Assembly: GCF_900100395.1 (NCBI RefSeq)
Contig: NZ_FNFB01000041.1
Coordinates: 1-46,976 of the forward strand
DNA: 46,976 bases
Source: Nonomuraea maritima
GTDB lineage: Bacteria; Actinomycetota; Actinomycetes; Streptosporangiales; Streptosporangiaceae
Reading direction: 5' to 3'
Below the pieces are notes generated by a model. The model did not search any database. It saw only the letters and a program-made list of their open reading frames with translations, and had not been told where the DNA came from. The position numbers were made by a program, and so were the translations under genes. Below, in pieces: positions 14,969-24,568 of the stretch (position 1 is the first letter of the stretch; every line of letters begins with the position of its first letter).

Positions 14969-14974
14969 TAGGAT
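14969..14974 (+). promoter_or_regulatory. Possible -10 element of the TetR gene
   Basis: TAGGAT fits the actinobacterial TAnnnT consensus and lies 25-37 nt before the favoured TetR starts. No clear -35 element is seen; a GGGCGGGCTACCCGCCCG stem precedes it. Confidence 0.35.
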
Positions 14975-14999
14975 GTCCGCACAGCCCGCTGAGAGACCA

Positions 15000-15632
15000 A
15001 TGGAGACCCGCGTGACCGCAACCCCGGACGCCAAGCCCCGGGGCACCCGGCTGCCCCGACTCGCCCGCCGCCGGCAGCTGCTGAGCGCCGCGCAGGAAGT
15101 GTTCGTCGAGAACGGCTACCACGCGGCCGCCATGGACGAGATCGCCGACCGGGCCGGGGTCAGCAAGCCGGTGCTCTACCAGCACTTCCCCGGCAAGCTG
15201 GAGCTCTATCTGGCGCTGCTCGACCTGCACGTCGACGACATGGTCAACCGCTGCCGCGAGGCGCTGGCCTCCACGCAGGAGAACAAACTGCGCGTGCAGG
15301 CCACGTTCAGCGCGTTCTTCGACTTCGTCTCCTCGCAGGGCGAGGCGTTCCGTCTGGTCTTCGAGTCCGACCTGCGCAACGTGGCGCCGGTGCGCCAGCG
15401 CATGGAGCGGTCCCTGCGCGAGTGCGCCGAGATGGTCAGCGAGCTCATCCAGGAAGACACCGGCTGCACCAGTGACGAGGCCCACCTGCTCGGCGTCGGC
15501 CTGGTCGGCATGGCCGAGGTCAGCGCCCGCTACTGGGTGACCACGCAGGGTTCGATCCCCAAGGACGCGGCCGAGCAACTGATGGCTCGCCTCGCCTGGC
15601 GGGGCATCAGCGGTTTTCCGCGTACGGCATAA
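15000..15632 (+). CDS. TetR/AcrR family transcriptional regulator
   Basis: A regulator of about 210 residues with an N-terminal three-helix DNA-binding domain: RRRQLLSAAQEVFVENGY, then the recognition helix region MDEIADRAGVSKPVLYQHFPGK, followed by an all-helical ligand domain. Three starts are possible: ATG 14973, ATG 15000 and GTG 15012. GTG 15012 has the best-spaced GGAG, and ATG 14973 overlaps a likely -10 element. I recall a TetR gene in the same position, next to DUF3107, in mycobacteria (Rv3208), so it is part of a conserved neighbourhood. Ligand and targets are unknown. Confidence 0.93.
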   Translation: METRVTATPDAKPRGTRLPRLARRRQLLSAAQEVFVENGYHAAAMDEIADRAGVSKPVLYQHFPGKLELYLALLDLHVDDMVNRCREALASTQENKLRVQATFSAFFDFVSSQGEAFRLVFESDLRNVAPVRQRMERSLRECAEMVSELIQEDTGCTSDEAHLLGVGLVGMAEVSARYWVTTQGSIPKDAAEQLMARLAWRGISGFPRTA

Positions 15633-15719
15633 CCCGTTCGCTGGGCGCGATCAGTCGTGTCTTCGGGGGTCGTGGGGGCCACGATGGAGACGAGCCAGCC
15701 TGTCGATGAGGAGCCCACG

Positions 15720-15950
15720 ATGGAAGTGAAGATCGGCGTACGGTCCGTACACCGCGAACTCGTTGTCGAGACCGACCTGACGGCCGCGCAGGTCGAAGAG
15801 CTGATCGGAGAGGCGCTCGCAGTCGACCGCGGCATGTTCGCGCTGACCGACACCAAGGGCAGGCGGGTCGTCGTGCCCGTGTCCTCGCTCGGATTCGTCG
15901 AGATCGGCGAGGACGAAGCCCGACCAGTCGGCTTCGGCGGCACCCTCTGA
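15720..15950 (+). CDS. DUF3107 family small protein
   Basis: A 76-residue protein (MEVKIGVRSVHRELVVE...) that matches the actinobacterial DUF3107 family in length and pattern: a first strand, ETDLTAAQVEELIGEAL helix, LTDTKGRRVVVPVSSLGFVEIG. ATG 15720 has GAGGAG seven nt upstream; the longer frame from 15657 is rejected because it bypasses this site. Function is unknown; it lies beside TetR, as I recall for the mycobacterial homologue (Rv3208A). It is followed at once by a strong terminator. Confidence 0.9.
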   Translation: MEVKIGVRSVHRELVVETDLTAAQVEELIGEALAVDRGMFALTDTKGRRVVVPVSSLGFVEIGEDEARPVGFGGTL

Positions 15951-15957
15951 GGTCCGC

Positions 15958-15994
15958 GCGTAAGGGGTACGGCCACGCGCCGTACCCCTTACGC
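15958..15994 (+). terminator. Hairpin terminator after DUF3107 gene
   Basis: A perfect 15-bp stem, GCGTAAGGGGTACGG (15958-15972) with CCGTACCCCTTACGC (15980-15994), and a 7-nt loop, eight nt after the stop codon. Confidence 0.85.
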
Positions 15995-16090
15995 ACACAC
16001 CAGCCCTGACAACCACGCACCTCCGGCCAGAGAGACCCACAAGGCCCGGTCGGGGTCAGCCAAGATGTCCGGCCCAGACGTGCCTGGTAG

Positions 16091-16182
16091 GACGAGGTGC
16101 CTGGTCAGGCATGCCCGGTCAGACGAGGTCCTGATCAGGCGGGCCCGGTCGGACGAGGTGTCCGGCCAGGCGGGCCCGGTCA
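16091..16182. repeat. Three tandem 30-31-nt repeats with palindromic cores
   Basis: Units start GACGAGGT at 16091, 16122 and 16152 and end GGTCA or GGTCG. Each has a near-palindromic core (GCCTGGTCAGGC, CCTGATCAGG, CCGGCCAGG). Units are directly adjacent with no spacers, so this is not a CRISPR array. Confidence 0.75.
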
Positions 16183-16679
16183 GGCGGGATTTCTGGAGAT
16201 GCGGCACCCGCGGGGGCGCCTGGGGCGGGCGACGTGGTGCCCTCCTGCTTCGGAGGCCGGGCATCCCGTGGCCTGCCTGCGCAACACAGCGCGGGAAATC
16301 CAGCGATTCGGACCGCATCTCGTCAAGGAACTGCCGTAGCGGCGCGAGGCCCTCATGTCCGCACGGTACAACCCTTTCGACGCCCGCGCCCCCCAATCGC
16401 CCACCCCGGTACACCTGACAACCGCCCACCCGCCCCACACCCTTCAAGCGCACCACGAACCCACCTAGACCCCCGCGATCCGCCCGCACACCAGGCAAAC
16501 GGCGCAGACCACACACCGCAGGGCCCGACCGGTACGGGCGCAGGTGACCTCACACCACAGAAGCAGGGCACCTCCCGCAAGCCCCACACCCCCACAGCCC
16601 AACTCGTGCGGGCGCAGGTGATGCCCCTCACACCACGGAAGCGGGGCGAATCGCGCAGGTCCTCGTTCGGCCGCCGGTG

Positions 16680-16719
16680 GGTCCCGTGCGGGCGTGGTGG
16701 GTCCCGTGCGGGCGTGGGG
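16680..16719. repeat. Two tandem 20-nt repeats
   Basis: GGTCCCGTGCGGGCGTGGTG (16680-16699) is followed directly by a copy with one change (16700-16719), just beyond the stop of the ferritin-like gene. Confidence 0.8.
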
Positions 16720-16722
16720 AGG

Positions 16723-17367
16723 TCAGAGGCCCATTGCGGACATGCGCTTGTTGTGTTCCTCCGTCAGTTTGGCGAAGAGGCGTGAGAGCTCGGTGGCGCC
16801 GTCCTGGAGGGACTCCGCCAGGAGGCTCGCGAGCTCGGGGCGCGCCGATGCCACCTGCTGTCCCTGGCTGAGGGCCTCTCCCACGAGCCGCCGGGCCCAC
16901 AGCGCGAGGCGGCCGCTCTCCACGGGGTCGGCCTCGATCGCCGCCCTCACGCGTTCGACCGCGAACTGTGAACGCCCCTCGTCGACGAGCACCTCGTCGA
17001 CCAGACGGGCGATCGAGGGGTCGAGGTGCCGCGCGGCCTCCCGGTAGAAGTCGAGCGCGATCCCGTCGCCGACGTACGTCTTGATCAGCGCCTGCAGCCA
17101 GTCGGACGGCCGGGTCTGCGCGTGCCAGGCGTCGAGGGCCGCCACGAACGGCGCCATCGCCTCGTCGGGGTCGGCCCCCAGCTCGGAGAGCCGGTCACGC
17201 AGCAGGCGGAAGTGGGCGTACTCGGTCACGGCGAGTTCGCTCAGCGCCGCCCGATCGGCCAGGGAGGGGGCGAGCGTGGCCGCGTCGTCGGTCATGCGCG
17301 CGTACGCGCTGAGCTCCGCGTAAGCCAGCACACCGAGCAGGTCGACGACTCCAGGAGACGTTGTCAT
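16723..17367 (-). CDS. Ferritin-like fold protein (MiaE-like)
   Basis: A 214-residue all-helical protein with ferritin-like signatures: a Glu in helix 1 (AYAELSAYAR), an E-x-x-H in helix 2 (VTEYAHFRLL), an acidic helix 4 (LVDEVLVDEGRSQF) and a His/Asp segment (REAARHLDPSIA). It fits the MiaE-like ferritin family of actinobacteria, a di-iron fold related to a tRNA hydroxylase; whether the iron ligands are complete cannot be settled by eye. ATG 17367 (MTTSPGVVDLLG) is preceded by GCTGCC without a strong ribosome binding site. It is divergent from the DEAD-box helicase, as I recall for Rv3210c/Rv3211. Confidence 0.82.
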   Translation of the reverse strand: MTTSPGVVDLLGVLAYAELSAYARMTDDAATLAPSLADRAALSELAVTEYAHFRLLRDRLSELGADPDEAMAPFVAALDAWHAQTRPSDWLQALIKTYVGDGIALDFYREAARHLDPSIARLVDEVLVDEGRSQFAVERVRAAIEADPVESGRLALWARRLVGEALSQGQQVASARPELASLLAESLQDGATELSRLFAKLTEEHNKRMSAMGL

Positions 17368-17520
17368 GGAAGGCAGCGTACTTCGGTAAATCTTCGGGAA
17401 CATACGCGAGCTCGGTCAGCGTTGTGGTATCGAGTACACTGCTCTGTGAAAGTGCGACCGCTCTGTGTTAATTCGGGACATTGCCCCGATTACCCCCCGA
17501 TTCCCCGGGCGCGGTCGCTG

Positions 17521-17571
17521 ATGACGCGAGAGGGCTGGCTCTACCGCGAGGACCCACGACGCTGGGCGTAA
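17521..17571 (+). CDS. Possible 16-residue micro-ORF upstream of the helicase
   Basis: ATG 17521 encodes MTREGWLYREDPRRWA, a basic and aromatic peptide that ends 32 nt before the likely helicase start. The ribosome binding site is weak. It may be a leader peptide; there is no evidence beyond its composition and position. Confidence 0.25.
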   Translation: MTREGWLYREDPRRWA

Positions 17572-17603
17572 CCGCCCGTCGGTCCCGGCAGGCCCGCCTT
17601 CAT

Positions 17604-19535
<1,932 letters not shown>

Positions 19536-19544
19536 CGAACGCGG

Positions 19545-19575
19545 AAGGCGCGCATCCCACACGGATGCGCGCCTT
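19545..19575 (+). terminator. Hairpin terminator after the helicase gene
   Basis: A perfect 13-bp stem, AAGGCGCGCATCC (19545-19557) with GGATGCGCGCCTT (19563-19575), loop CACAC, followed by TTCGCGCG. Confidence 0.85.
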
Positions 19576-19719
19576 TCGCGCGTCCGGCCCCGGCAGGAGC
19601 TCCTGAGCGCCCGTCACAGGCCACTGAGCTGGGACGTCGAAGACGCACAGGGCGCGCAAAATGCACAAGTCTCGCACCGGCGTAATCCCCACGACGGTGT
19701 CATGCCGCTGACCGCTGGG

Positions 19720-19725
19720 TATTGT
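19720..19725 (+). promoter_or_regulatory. -10 element of a probable leaderless gene
   Basis: TATTGT ends 8 nt before GTG 19734, so transcription would start at or next to the start codon. A possible -35 TGTCAT lies 16 nt upstream. Confidence 0.5.
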
Positions 19726-19733
19726 TGCCCCAC

Positions 19734-20621
19734 GTGAGTACGCCCCGATTCCTCGACCTGCCTCCCGGCGCTGCGCCACAGAAGATCGAGACGCCCCTGG
19801 GCACGTTCGCGGCCCTGGAGGCGCTCCCGGTCAACGGCGTGGTGGAACGCTGGCCCGCCCTCCTCGTCCCCGGGCTCACGGGCAGCAAGGAAGACTTCAT
19901 CGCCGTCCTGATGACCCTCGCCCAGTCGGGGCGGCGTGTGGTGGCCGTCGACCTTCGAGGACAGTACGAGACCCCCGGCCCCGACGACCCGTCCGCCTAC
20001 ACCTGCGCCGCCCTCGGCGCCGACGTCGACACGCTCGCGCAGATCGTCGGTGGCGGCGAGGCCGTCCACCTGGTGGGCCACTCCTTCGGCGGGCTGGTCG
20101 CCCGCGAGGCGGTGATCGACGGCCGCACGAAGTTCGCCTCGTTCACGCTGATGAGCTCCGGTCCCGGGGCCATCGAGGGCCTGCGGGCCCACAACGGCAG
20201 GAAGATCCTCGAAGAGGTGCCGGAGCTCGGGCTCGAGCACGTGTGGCAGACCCGGTTCGAGCCGGCCGCGCTGGCCGACGACGTGACCCCCGAGATCAGG
20301 CAGTTCCTGCACCGGCGGCTGCTCAGCAACTCACCGACCGCCCTGATCCACATGGCCGAGCAGGCGCTGACGATGCGCGACCGCACCGACGAACTGGCCG
20401 AGATGGAGCTGCCCACCCTGGTCCTGTACGGCGAGCACGACGACGGCTGGCCGCCCGAGTCGCAGTCGGAGATGGCGGCCCGGCTCGGCGCGGAGAGCGT
20501 GGTGGTGCCGGGCGCGGTCCACTCCCCCGCCGTGGAGGCGCCCGAGACGACCGCGACGGCCCTGGTGCGGTTCTGGAACACGGCCGAGACCCACCACCGG
20601 GAGACCAGATCCCTCGGATGA
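19734..20621 (+). CDS. Alpha/beta-fold hydrolase
   Basis: A 295-residue hydrolase: oxyanion region LLVPGLTGSKEDF, acidic strand VVAVDLRGQYETPGPDD, nucleophile motif VGHSFGG, Asp in LYGEHDDGWPP and a His in VPGAVHSP near the end. GTG 19734 (MSTPRFLDLPPGA) is chosen because a -10 element lies 8 nt upstream; the frame from 19722 starts inside that element. The stop overlaps the next ATG (ATGA), so this gene and the MpaB-like oxygenase are coupled. The substrate is unknown. Confidence 0.9.
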   Translation: MSTPRFLDLPPGAAPQKIETPLGTFAALEALPVNGVVERWPALLVPGLTGSKEDFIAVLMTLAQSGRRVVAVDLRGQYETPGPDDPSAYTCAALGADVDTLAQIVGGGEAVHLVGHSFGGLVAREAVIDGRTKFASFTLMSSGPGAIEGLRAHNGRKILEEVPELGLEHVWQTRFEPAALADDVTPEIRQFLHRRLLSNSPTALIHMAEQALTMRDRTDELAEMELPTLVLYGEHDDGWPPESQSEMAARLGAESVVVPGAVHSPAVEAPETTATALVRFWNTAETHHRETRSLG

Positions 20622-21520
20622 CCGAGCAGCTCACCGCCCAGCCGCCGCACAGCGCCACCTGGCTGGTGCACCTCGACCGGTCGATGTGGGTCGGCGGCGT
20701 GCGCGGTCTCATGCTCCAGGCCCTCCACCCCCACGCCATGCTGGGCGTCTGGCAGAACTCCTCCTTCCAGGACGATCCCTTCGGGCGGCTGCGCCGCACC
20801 GCCGACTTCGTGGGACGGGTGACGTTCGGCAGCCCAGAGGAGGCCGACGAGATCGGCCGGCGGGTCAGGGGCATCCACCGGTCGCTGCGGTTCCGCGATC
20901 CGGCGACCGGCCGCACGCATCGGCTCGACGACCCGGAACTGCTGCTGTGGGTGCACTGCGCGGAGGTGTCGTCGTACCTGCAGGTCGCCCGGCGCGGCGG
21001 CCTGCGGCTCACCGAACGGGACGCCGACCGCTACCTCGCCGAGCAGCGCGCCAGTGCCGCCTACGTCGGCCTGCACCCCGATGAGGTGCCCGGCTCGTGC
21101 GCCGAGATGGACGCCTACTTCAAGCGCATGCGCCCGCACCTGCGCGTGACACCGGAAGCCGTCTCGGCCGTCCGGTTCCTCATGTGGCCGCGGCTGCCGC
21201 GCGAGTTGCGGGCGCTCTCGCCGGGCAAGCCCGTCTGGTTCCCCTTCGGCGCGCTCTGCTACTACACGCTCCCCGACTGGGCCAGACGCCTGTACGGCGT
21301 GCTGCCCGAGGTGCCTCCTGCGGCCGTCACCGCCGCGCTGCGGGCGTTCCGGGTGAGCATGAACGCCCTGCCCGAGGCCGTGCACGAGCGCGCCTTCATG
21401 CCGGCCACCCGGCAGATGCTGCAGGCGGCCAGGGATCGCCTCGGCGCGGCCGGATACGACCTCGGCAAGGGGCTCAGGGGCCTGACCGATCCGCGTCGCC
21501 GTCCGCCGTCCGCCGCCTGA
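20618..21520 (+). CDS. MpaB-like oxygenase (DUF2236)
   Basis: A 300-residue protein of the DUF2236/MpaB family, which includes the latex-cleaving haem oxygenase Lcp relatives. Family features are LDRSMWVGGVRGLMLQALHPHAMLGV near the N-terminus, the R-x-x-x-T motif region (RLRRTADFVGRVTFG), RGIHRSLR and a LLLWVHCAE strand whose His is a candidate haem ligand. ATG 20618 overlaps the stop of the upstream hydrolase. The physiological substrate is unknown; coupling with an alpha/beta hydrolase suggests sequential action on one lipid-like or polymeric compound, as inference. Confidence 0.88.
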   Translation: MTEQLTAQPPHSATWLVHLDRSMWVGGVRGLMLQALHPHAMLGVWQNSSFQDDPFGRLRRTADFVGRVTFGSPEEADEIGRRVRGIHRSLRFRDPATGRTHRLDDPELLLWVHCAEVSSYLQVARRGGLRLTERDADRYLAEQRASAAYVGLHPDEVPGSCAEMDAYFKRMRPHLRVTPEAVSAVRFLMWPRLPRELRALSPGKPVWFPFGALCYYTLPDWARRLYGVLPEVPPAAVTAALRAFRVSMNALPEAVHERAFMPATRQMLQAARDRLGAAGYDLGKGLRGLTDPRRRPPSAA

Positions 21521-21587
21521 CGGGCGGGGCGAGGACGCCGGTCAGGTAGGACCCGGCCGCGAGCCAGGTGACGGCGGCGCTGCCGGG

Positions 21588-22538
21588 TCACTCGGCCAGG
21601 CCGTCCCAAGGGAGGCGTTCGGGGCCGGCGGACAGGCCTTCGGCGCAGTGGCGGCGGAAGTCGCACCACGAGCAGAGGGGGCCGGGGCTGGGCGGGAACA
21701 GCTCGTCGATCTCGGCGGGAACCTGCGCGGGCCCGGCGGGCTGTCCGTCGCGGGCTTCGCGACCGGACCTGGACGTGGCGGGCTGTCCGTCGCGGGCTGC
21801 GCGGCCGGACCTCGGAGTGGCCACGACCTCGCGGTAGCGCTCGTCGGCCGCCGCGGCCTCGGTGGCGACCTCCTCGGCGCGGCGCAGATGACGGCCCAGG
21901 GACTCGTCGGTGTGCCGCCACTCGACGATCTCGCCGGTGGGCAGGTGGTGCAGCTCGACCGTACGGCACGGCGTGCGCATCATGGCGGAGGCCGCAACGG
22001 CGTAGACGGCGAGGGCGAGCGAGGAGCGGGCGTCGTCCTGCGTCAGGGGGCGGCGGCCGGTCTTGTAGTCGACCACGACGAGCTCGTCGCCGCGCCGGTC
22101 GAGCCGGTCGATACGGCCGGACACGGCGATGACCTTGGTACGCGTGGCGACCGTGCGCTCGACGCCGACCGGGTCGTCCGATGGATCTAAAGTCGCGACA
22201 TATCCGGACACGAGGTCGCGGGCCCTGCCGAGCCACCGTCCGGACTGCTCGGCGTCCCTGAACCCCTCCTTGATCCAGCCGTTCGTCAGCAGGATCGACG
22301 CCGTGAGCGGGGTGCGCCGCTCGTACGGCTCCCGCCACCAGCCCGCCAGCGCGTTGTGCACGCTCGCCCCGACGCTGTTGTGCGCCCAGGCGGGCCCCTT
22401 GGCGGGCTGCGGCCGGTCGAGGTAGGTGAACCGGTAGCGGCGGCGGCAGTCGAGCCAGGTGTTCAACCGCGAAGGCGTGCACGAGTAGAGCCGCCGCGGC
22501 ATCCCTTCAAGCGGAAGCTGCCCCTGCACCGCGCTCAT
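21588..22538 (-). CDS. RecB-family PD-(D/E)XK nuclease with Fe-S-type cysteines
   Basis: A 316-residue exonuclease-type protein. Motifs: YSCTPSRLNTWLDCRRRYRF at the N-terminus, GxxVHNAL (motif I His), GRIDR, then the catalytic Asp/Lys in VVDYKTG. C-terminal CSWCDFRRHC plus the early Cys (LDCRRR) forms the four-Cys pattern of AddB/Cas4-like Fe-S nucleases. Between the catalytic core and the Cys cluster lies a direct repeat of 14 residues (RSGRAARDGQPATS, RSGREARDGQPAGP) encoded by two 42-bp units (21735-21818). It probably acts in DNA end processing. ATG 22538; the strand is opposite to the MpaB gene. Confidence 0.9.
   Translation of the reverse strand: MSAVQGQLPLEGMPRRLYSCTPSRLNTWLDCRRRYRFTYLDRPQPAKGPAWAHNSVGASVHNALAGWWREPYERRTPLTASILLTNGWIKEGFRDAEQSGRWLGRARDLVSGYVATLDPSDDPVGVERTVATRTKVIAVSGRIDRLDRRGDELVVVDYKTGRRPLTQDDARSSLALAVYAVAASAMMRTPCRTVELHHLPTGEIVEWRHTDESLGRHLRRAEEVATEAAAADERYREVVATPRSGRAARDGQPATSRSGREARDGQPAGPAQVPAEIDELFPPSPGPLCSWCDFRRHCAEGLSAGPERLPWDGLAE
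21735..21818. repeat. Two tandem 42-bp units inside the nuclease gene
   Basis: Copies start GGCGGGCTGTCCGTCGCGGG at 21735 and 21777. The unit is a multiple of three and adds 14 residues in a linker without breaking the frame. Confidence 0.85.
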
Positions 22539-22697
22539 GCGACCTCACTCCGTAAGGCGGACCCGGCCGCATCAGGGCCGAGCACCGCGCTGTCCTCCAC
22601 CACCGCGCGACACTTCACCGGCGCGCCGCCGCGCCGTCCTTCGCCGTCGCGCGGCCGGCAGCGGTCGTGCCGCTGCCGCCCGTGCGACGGCGCCGGG

Positions 22698-23414
22698 TCA
22701 CTCGTCCGGGTTGAGCTTGATTCCGGAGATCTTGGTGCCGTCGGTCAGCGGCCCCTCGGACTCGTCGTCGTCGCCGACGGTTCGGGTGAGCGAACCGGAC
22801 ACCCAGTCGTCGAAGTGCGGCTCGAGGTCGCCGATGGTGACCTCGTCGCCGTGGGCGGCCAGCACCCGCGTCTCGGCCGGCAGCGTGAACAGCCGCCCGC
22901 CGATCGAGGTGAGCTGGTCGGCCAGGCGGGGGTACTCGCCACCCAGCTTGCCGGGACCGTCGGCCTGCAGGGCCTTGCCGGTGAAGACGGCCTTGAGCGC
23001 CTCGCAGTAGAGCGACACGCCGCCGGGCGAGACACCGGGCGTCTCCATGACGTCGAGCTGGACGTCGGCCACGCCGAAGACGCCGTCGTCCTCCATGTCG
23101 ATGTCGGGCCAGGTCTCGCGCCAGGTCTCCCGCCACAGCGGCTTGTCCTTGGGGTGCAGGGCGACCACGGCCTCGTCGCGGCTCGCCACCTCGATGGCGG
23201 CCGAGACGTGGTCGGGCAGGCCCGCCGTGCAGATGACGGCCAGCACCTCGCGCTCGCCCACCTGCTCCAGGATCTTCTCGGCGTCCCGCGACGCGTCGAT
23301 GACGATCACCTCGTCGTCGTCGCCCACGATCCACGTGTTGTTCTCGACCTTGTGCTCGGTGCCGTCGATGTCGACGACGCCCTCGGTCACCACTCGCTCG
23401 ATACGCGCTGTCAC
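22698..23414 (-). CDS. Metallo-beta-lactamase-fold protein lacking most metal ligands
   Basis: A 238-residue protein whose strand order and landmarks follow the MBL-fold hydrolases, but whose metal-site motifs are changed. The T-H-x-H-x-D-H motif reads TAGLPDH (both first His lost), the next His motif (TPGHSPG) reads TPGVSPGG and the bridging Asp of FTGDxLF reads FTGKAL. Only the DH pair and a late AHG His remain. It is therefore probably catalytically inactive or metal-free, perhaps a regulatory or binding homologue. GTG 23414 follows AGTTCGGAAGC. The next gene upstream on the same strand (zinc ribbon) ends 52 nt away. Confidence 0.82.
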   Translation of the reverse strand: MTARIERVVTEGVVDIDGTEHKVENNTWIVGDDDEVIVIDASRDAEKILEQVGEREVLAVICTAGLPDHVSAAIEVASRDEAVVALHPKDKPLWRETWRETWPDIDMEDDGVFGVADVQLDVMETPGVSPGGVSLYCEALKAVFTGKALQADGPGKLGGEYPRLADQLTSIGGRLFTLPAETRVLAAHGDEVTIGDLEPHFDDWVSGSLTRTVGDDDESEGPLTDGTKISGIKLNPDE

Positions 23415-23466
23415 GCTTCCGAACTTTAGCTCGTCTGCCTGGGAGCGCGAATCGCATGCACGGGTG

Positions 23467-24093
23467 CTATTCCCCGAGCCTCGGGGAGAAGGCGCCGAAC
23501 GGGACGTCGAGCTCTTGGTCGCGGGCGTCCAGCAGCGACAGCTCGGCCAGCGCGATCATGCACCCGGCGTCGGCCGGCCAGGCGATGGCCCACAGCCAGT
23601 TGCCGAGCGCCTCCCCGGCGTAGACAGCACGGTCGGGCTGCCCGTCGACGCACCACAGGGCCGTCGGATGCCCGAGCACGTCGATCTTCGCGTTCGGTGG
23701 CCCCGCGTCGAACCCCTCGCCGGGGTCGGGGCCGCCGAGCCCGGCGAACGCCGCGCCGAGCCCGATGCCGGGCTCCTCGGCGATGACGAGCAGGTCGGCG
23801 GGCCCTTCCATGAAAGAGGGCCCGCTCAGCGCGACCAGGCTGGCACGGGCCCCTGTGCGTTGGTCCCCGACCTCGCCGAAACCGGTCACGAGCCAGCCGG
23901 CGGGCAGGGGCCACGGCAGCCATACCGGGACGACCGACGACTTGCGCACGGCTTCGAGCGCGGTGCTGCTCGGCGGCCACGGAGGTTGATATGGCAGGAC
24001 GTCTCCGTGCGTGTCACAACGAAACGCACTCGACCAGGCGCTGGGCCCGTGAAGCGGGCCAAAACACCGTGGGCAGGTTGGTGCCGCTCTCAC
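23467..24093 (-). CDS. Zinc-ribbon-containing conserved protein (DUF6758-like)
   Basis: A 208-residue protein beginning MRAAPTCPRCFGPL with a second half-site FRCDTHGDV, a short zinc ribbon (C-x2-C...C-x2-H). It is followed by a domain of strands rich in Trp/Pro (VPVWLPWPLPAGWLVTGFG) and a conserved-looking GNWLWAIAWPADAG. It resembles the actinobacterial DUF6758 group from memory. GTG 24093; codon usage is typical for the window. It is divergent from the NUDIX gene. Function unknown. Confidence 0.75.
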   Translation of the reverse strand: MRAAPTCPRCFGPLHGPSAWSSAFRCDTHGDVLPYQPPWPPSSTALEAVRKSSVVPVWLPWPLPAGWLVTGFGEVGDQRTGARASLVALSGPSFMEGPADLLVIAEEPGIGLGAAFAGLGGPDPGEGFDAGPPNAKIDVLGHPTALWCVDGQPDRAVYAGEALGNWLWAIAWPADAGCMIALAELSLLDARDQELDVPFGAFSPRLGE

Positions 24094-24154
24094 AACTACC
24101 CACGGTGCGCGGTACGGCGCGGCCCCGTCAAGACCGATCCGCGTTATCTCGTCG

Positions 24155-24160
24155 TAATAT
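24155..24160 (+). promoter_or_regulatory. -10 element of leaderless NUDIX gene
   Basis: TAATAT ends 7 nt before GTG 24168, the spacing expected if transcription begins at the start codon. Confidence 0.55.
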
Positions 24161-24167
24161 TAGTCAT

Positions 24168-24566
24168 GTGCGCGTAAATTGTGTGGGCGCGATCGTTTTC
24201 GACGCATCCAACCGGCTCCTCCTGGTCAAGCGCGGCCGCCCGCCCGGCGCCGGGCTGTGGTCCGTCCCCGGGGGCCGCCTGGAGCCCGGTGAGAGCGACG
24301 AAGCAGGGCTGCTCCGCGAGCTCCTGGAGGAGACCGGGCTGCGCATCCGGGTGGGCCGCCTGGCCGGCACGGTGGAACGTCCGGGTCCGGACGGAGTGAC
24401 GTACGTGATCCGTGACTACGTCGCCACCGTCTCCGGCGGCACGCCCACCGCGGGGGACGACGCCGCCGACGTGCGCTGGTGCACCATGGACGACCTGGGA
24501 CGCCTGCCGTTGACGGACGGGCTCCTGCGGACCCTGGCGGAGTGGGACGCGCTGCCCGCGAGCTGA
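24168..24566 (+). CDS. NUDIX hydrolase
   Basis: A 132-residue NUDIX hydrolase. The 23-residue box is complete: Gly of GGRLEPGE, Glu, then REL, EETG (G-x5-E-x7-REU-x-EE-x-G-U). Typical flanks are CVGAIVFDASNRLLLVKRG and a later VRDYV-like strand (TYVIRDYVATVSG). Such enzymes hydrolyse nucleoside diphosphates linked to another group, for example oxidised dNTPs. The start GTG 24168 has no ribosome binding site but a -10 box 7 nt upstream, so it is probably leaderless; the longer frame from 23991 overlaps the divergent zinc-ribbon gene. Confidence 0.93.
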   Translation: MRVNCVGAIVFDASNRLLLVKRGRPPGAGLWSVPGGRLEPGESDEAGLLRELLEETGLRIRVGRLAGTVERPGPDGVTYVIRDYVATVSGGTPTAGDDAADVRWCTMDDLGRLPLTDGLLRTLAEWDALPAS

Positions 24567-24568
24567 AC

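Larger units (their letters stand above)
15995..16722. other. Non-coding, repeat-rich intergenic region
   Basis: About 730 nt without a credible gene: all frames give Pro/Arg/His low-complexity products and no ribosome binding sites. It contains three tandem about-31-nt units (16091-16182), a diverged pair of about 38-nt direct repeats (16533-16568 and 16607-16646) and two tandem 20-nt units (16680-16719). It separates the DUF3107 terminator from the 3' end of the ferritin-like gene. Confidence 0.6.

Noticed and set aside
16091..16182. Tandem repeats considered as a CRISPR array
   Set aside because: Units are directly adjacent with no unique spacers and vary in the core; no cas genes are nearby.
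22698..23414. Active metallo-beta-lactamase-fold hydrolase
   Set aside because: Most metal-binding His/Asp positions are replaced.
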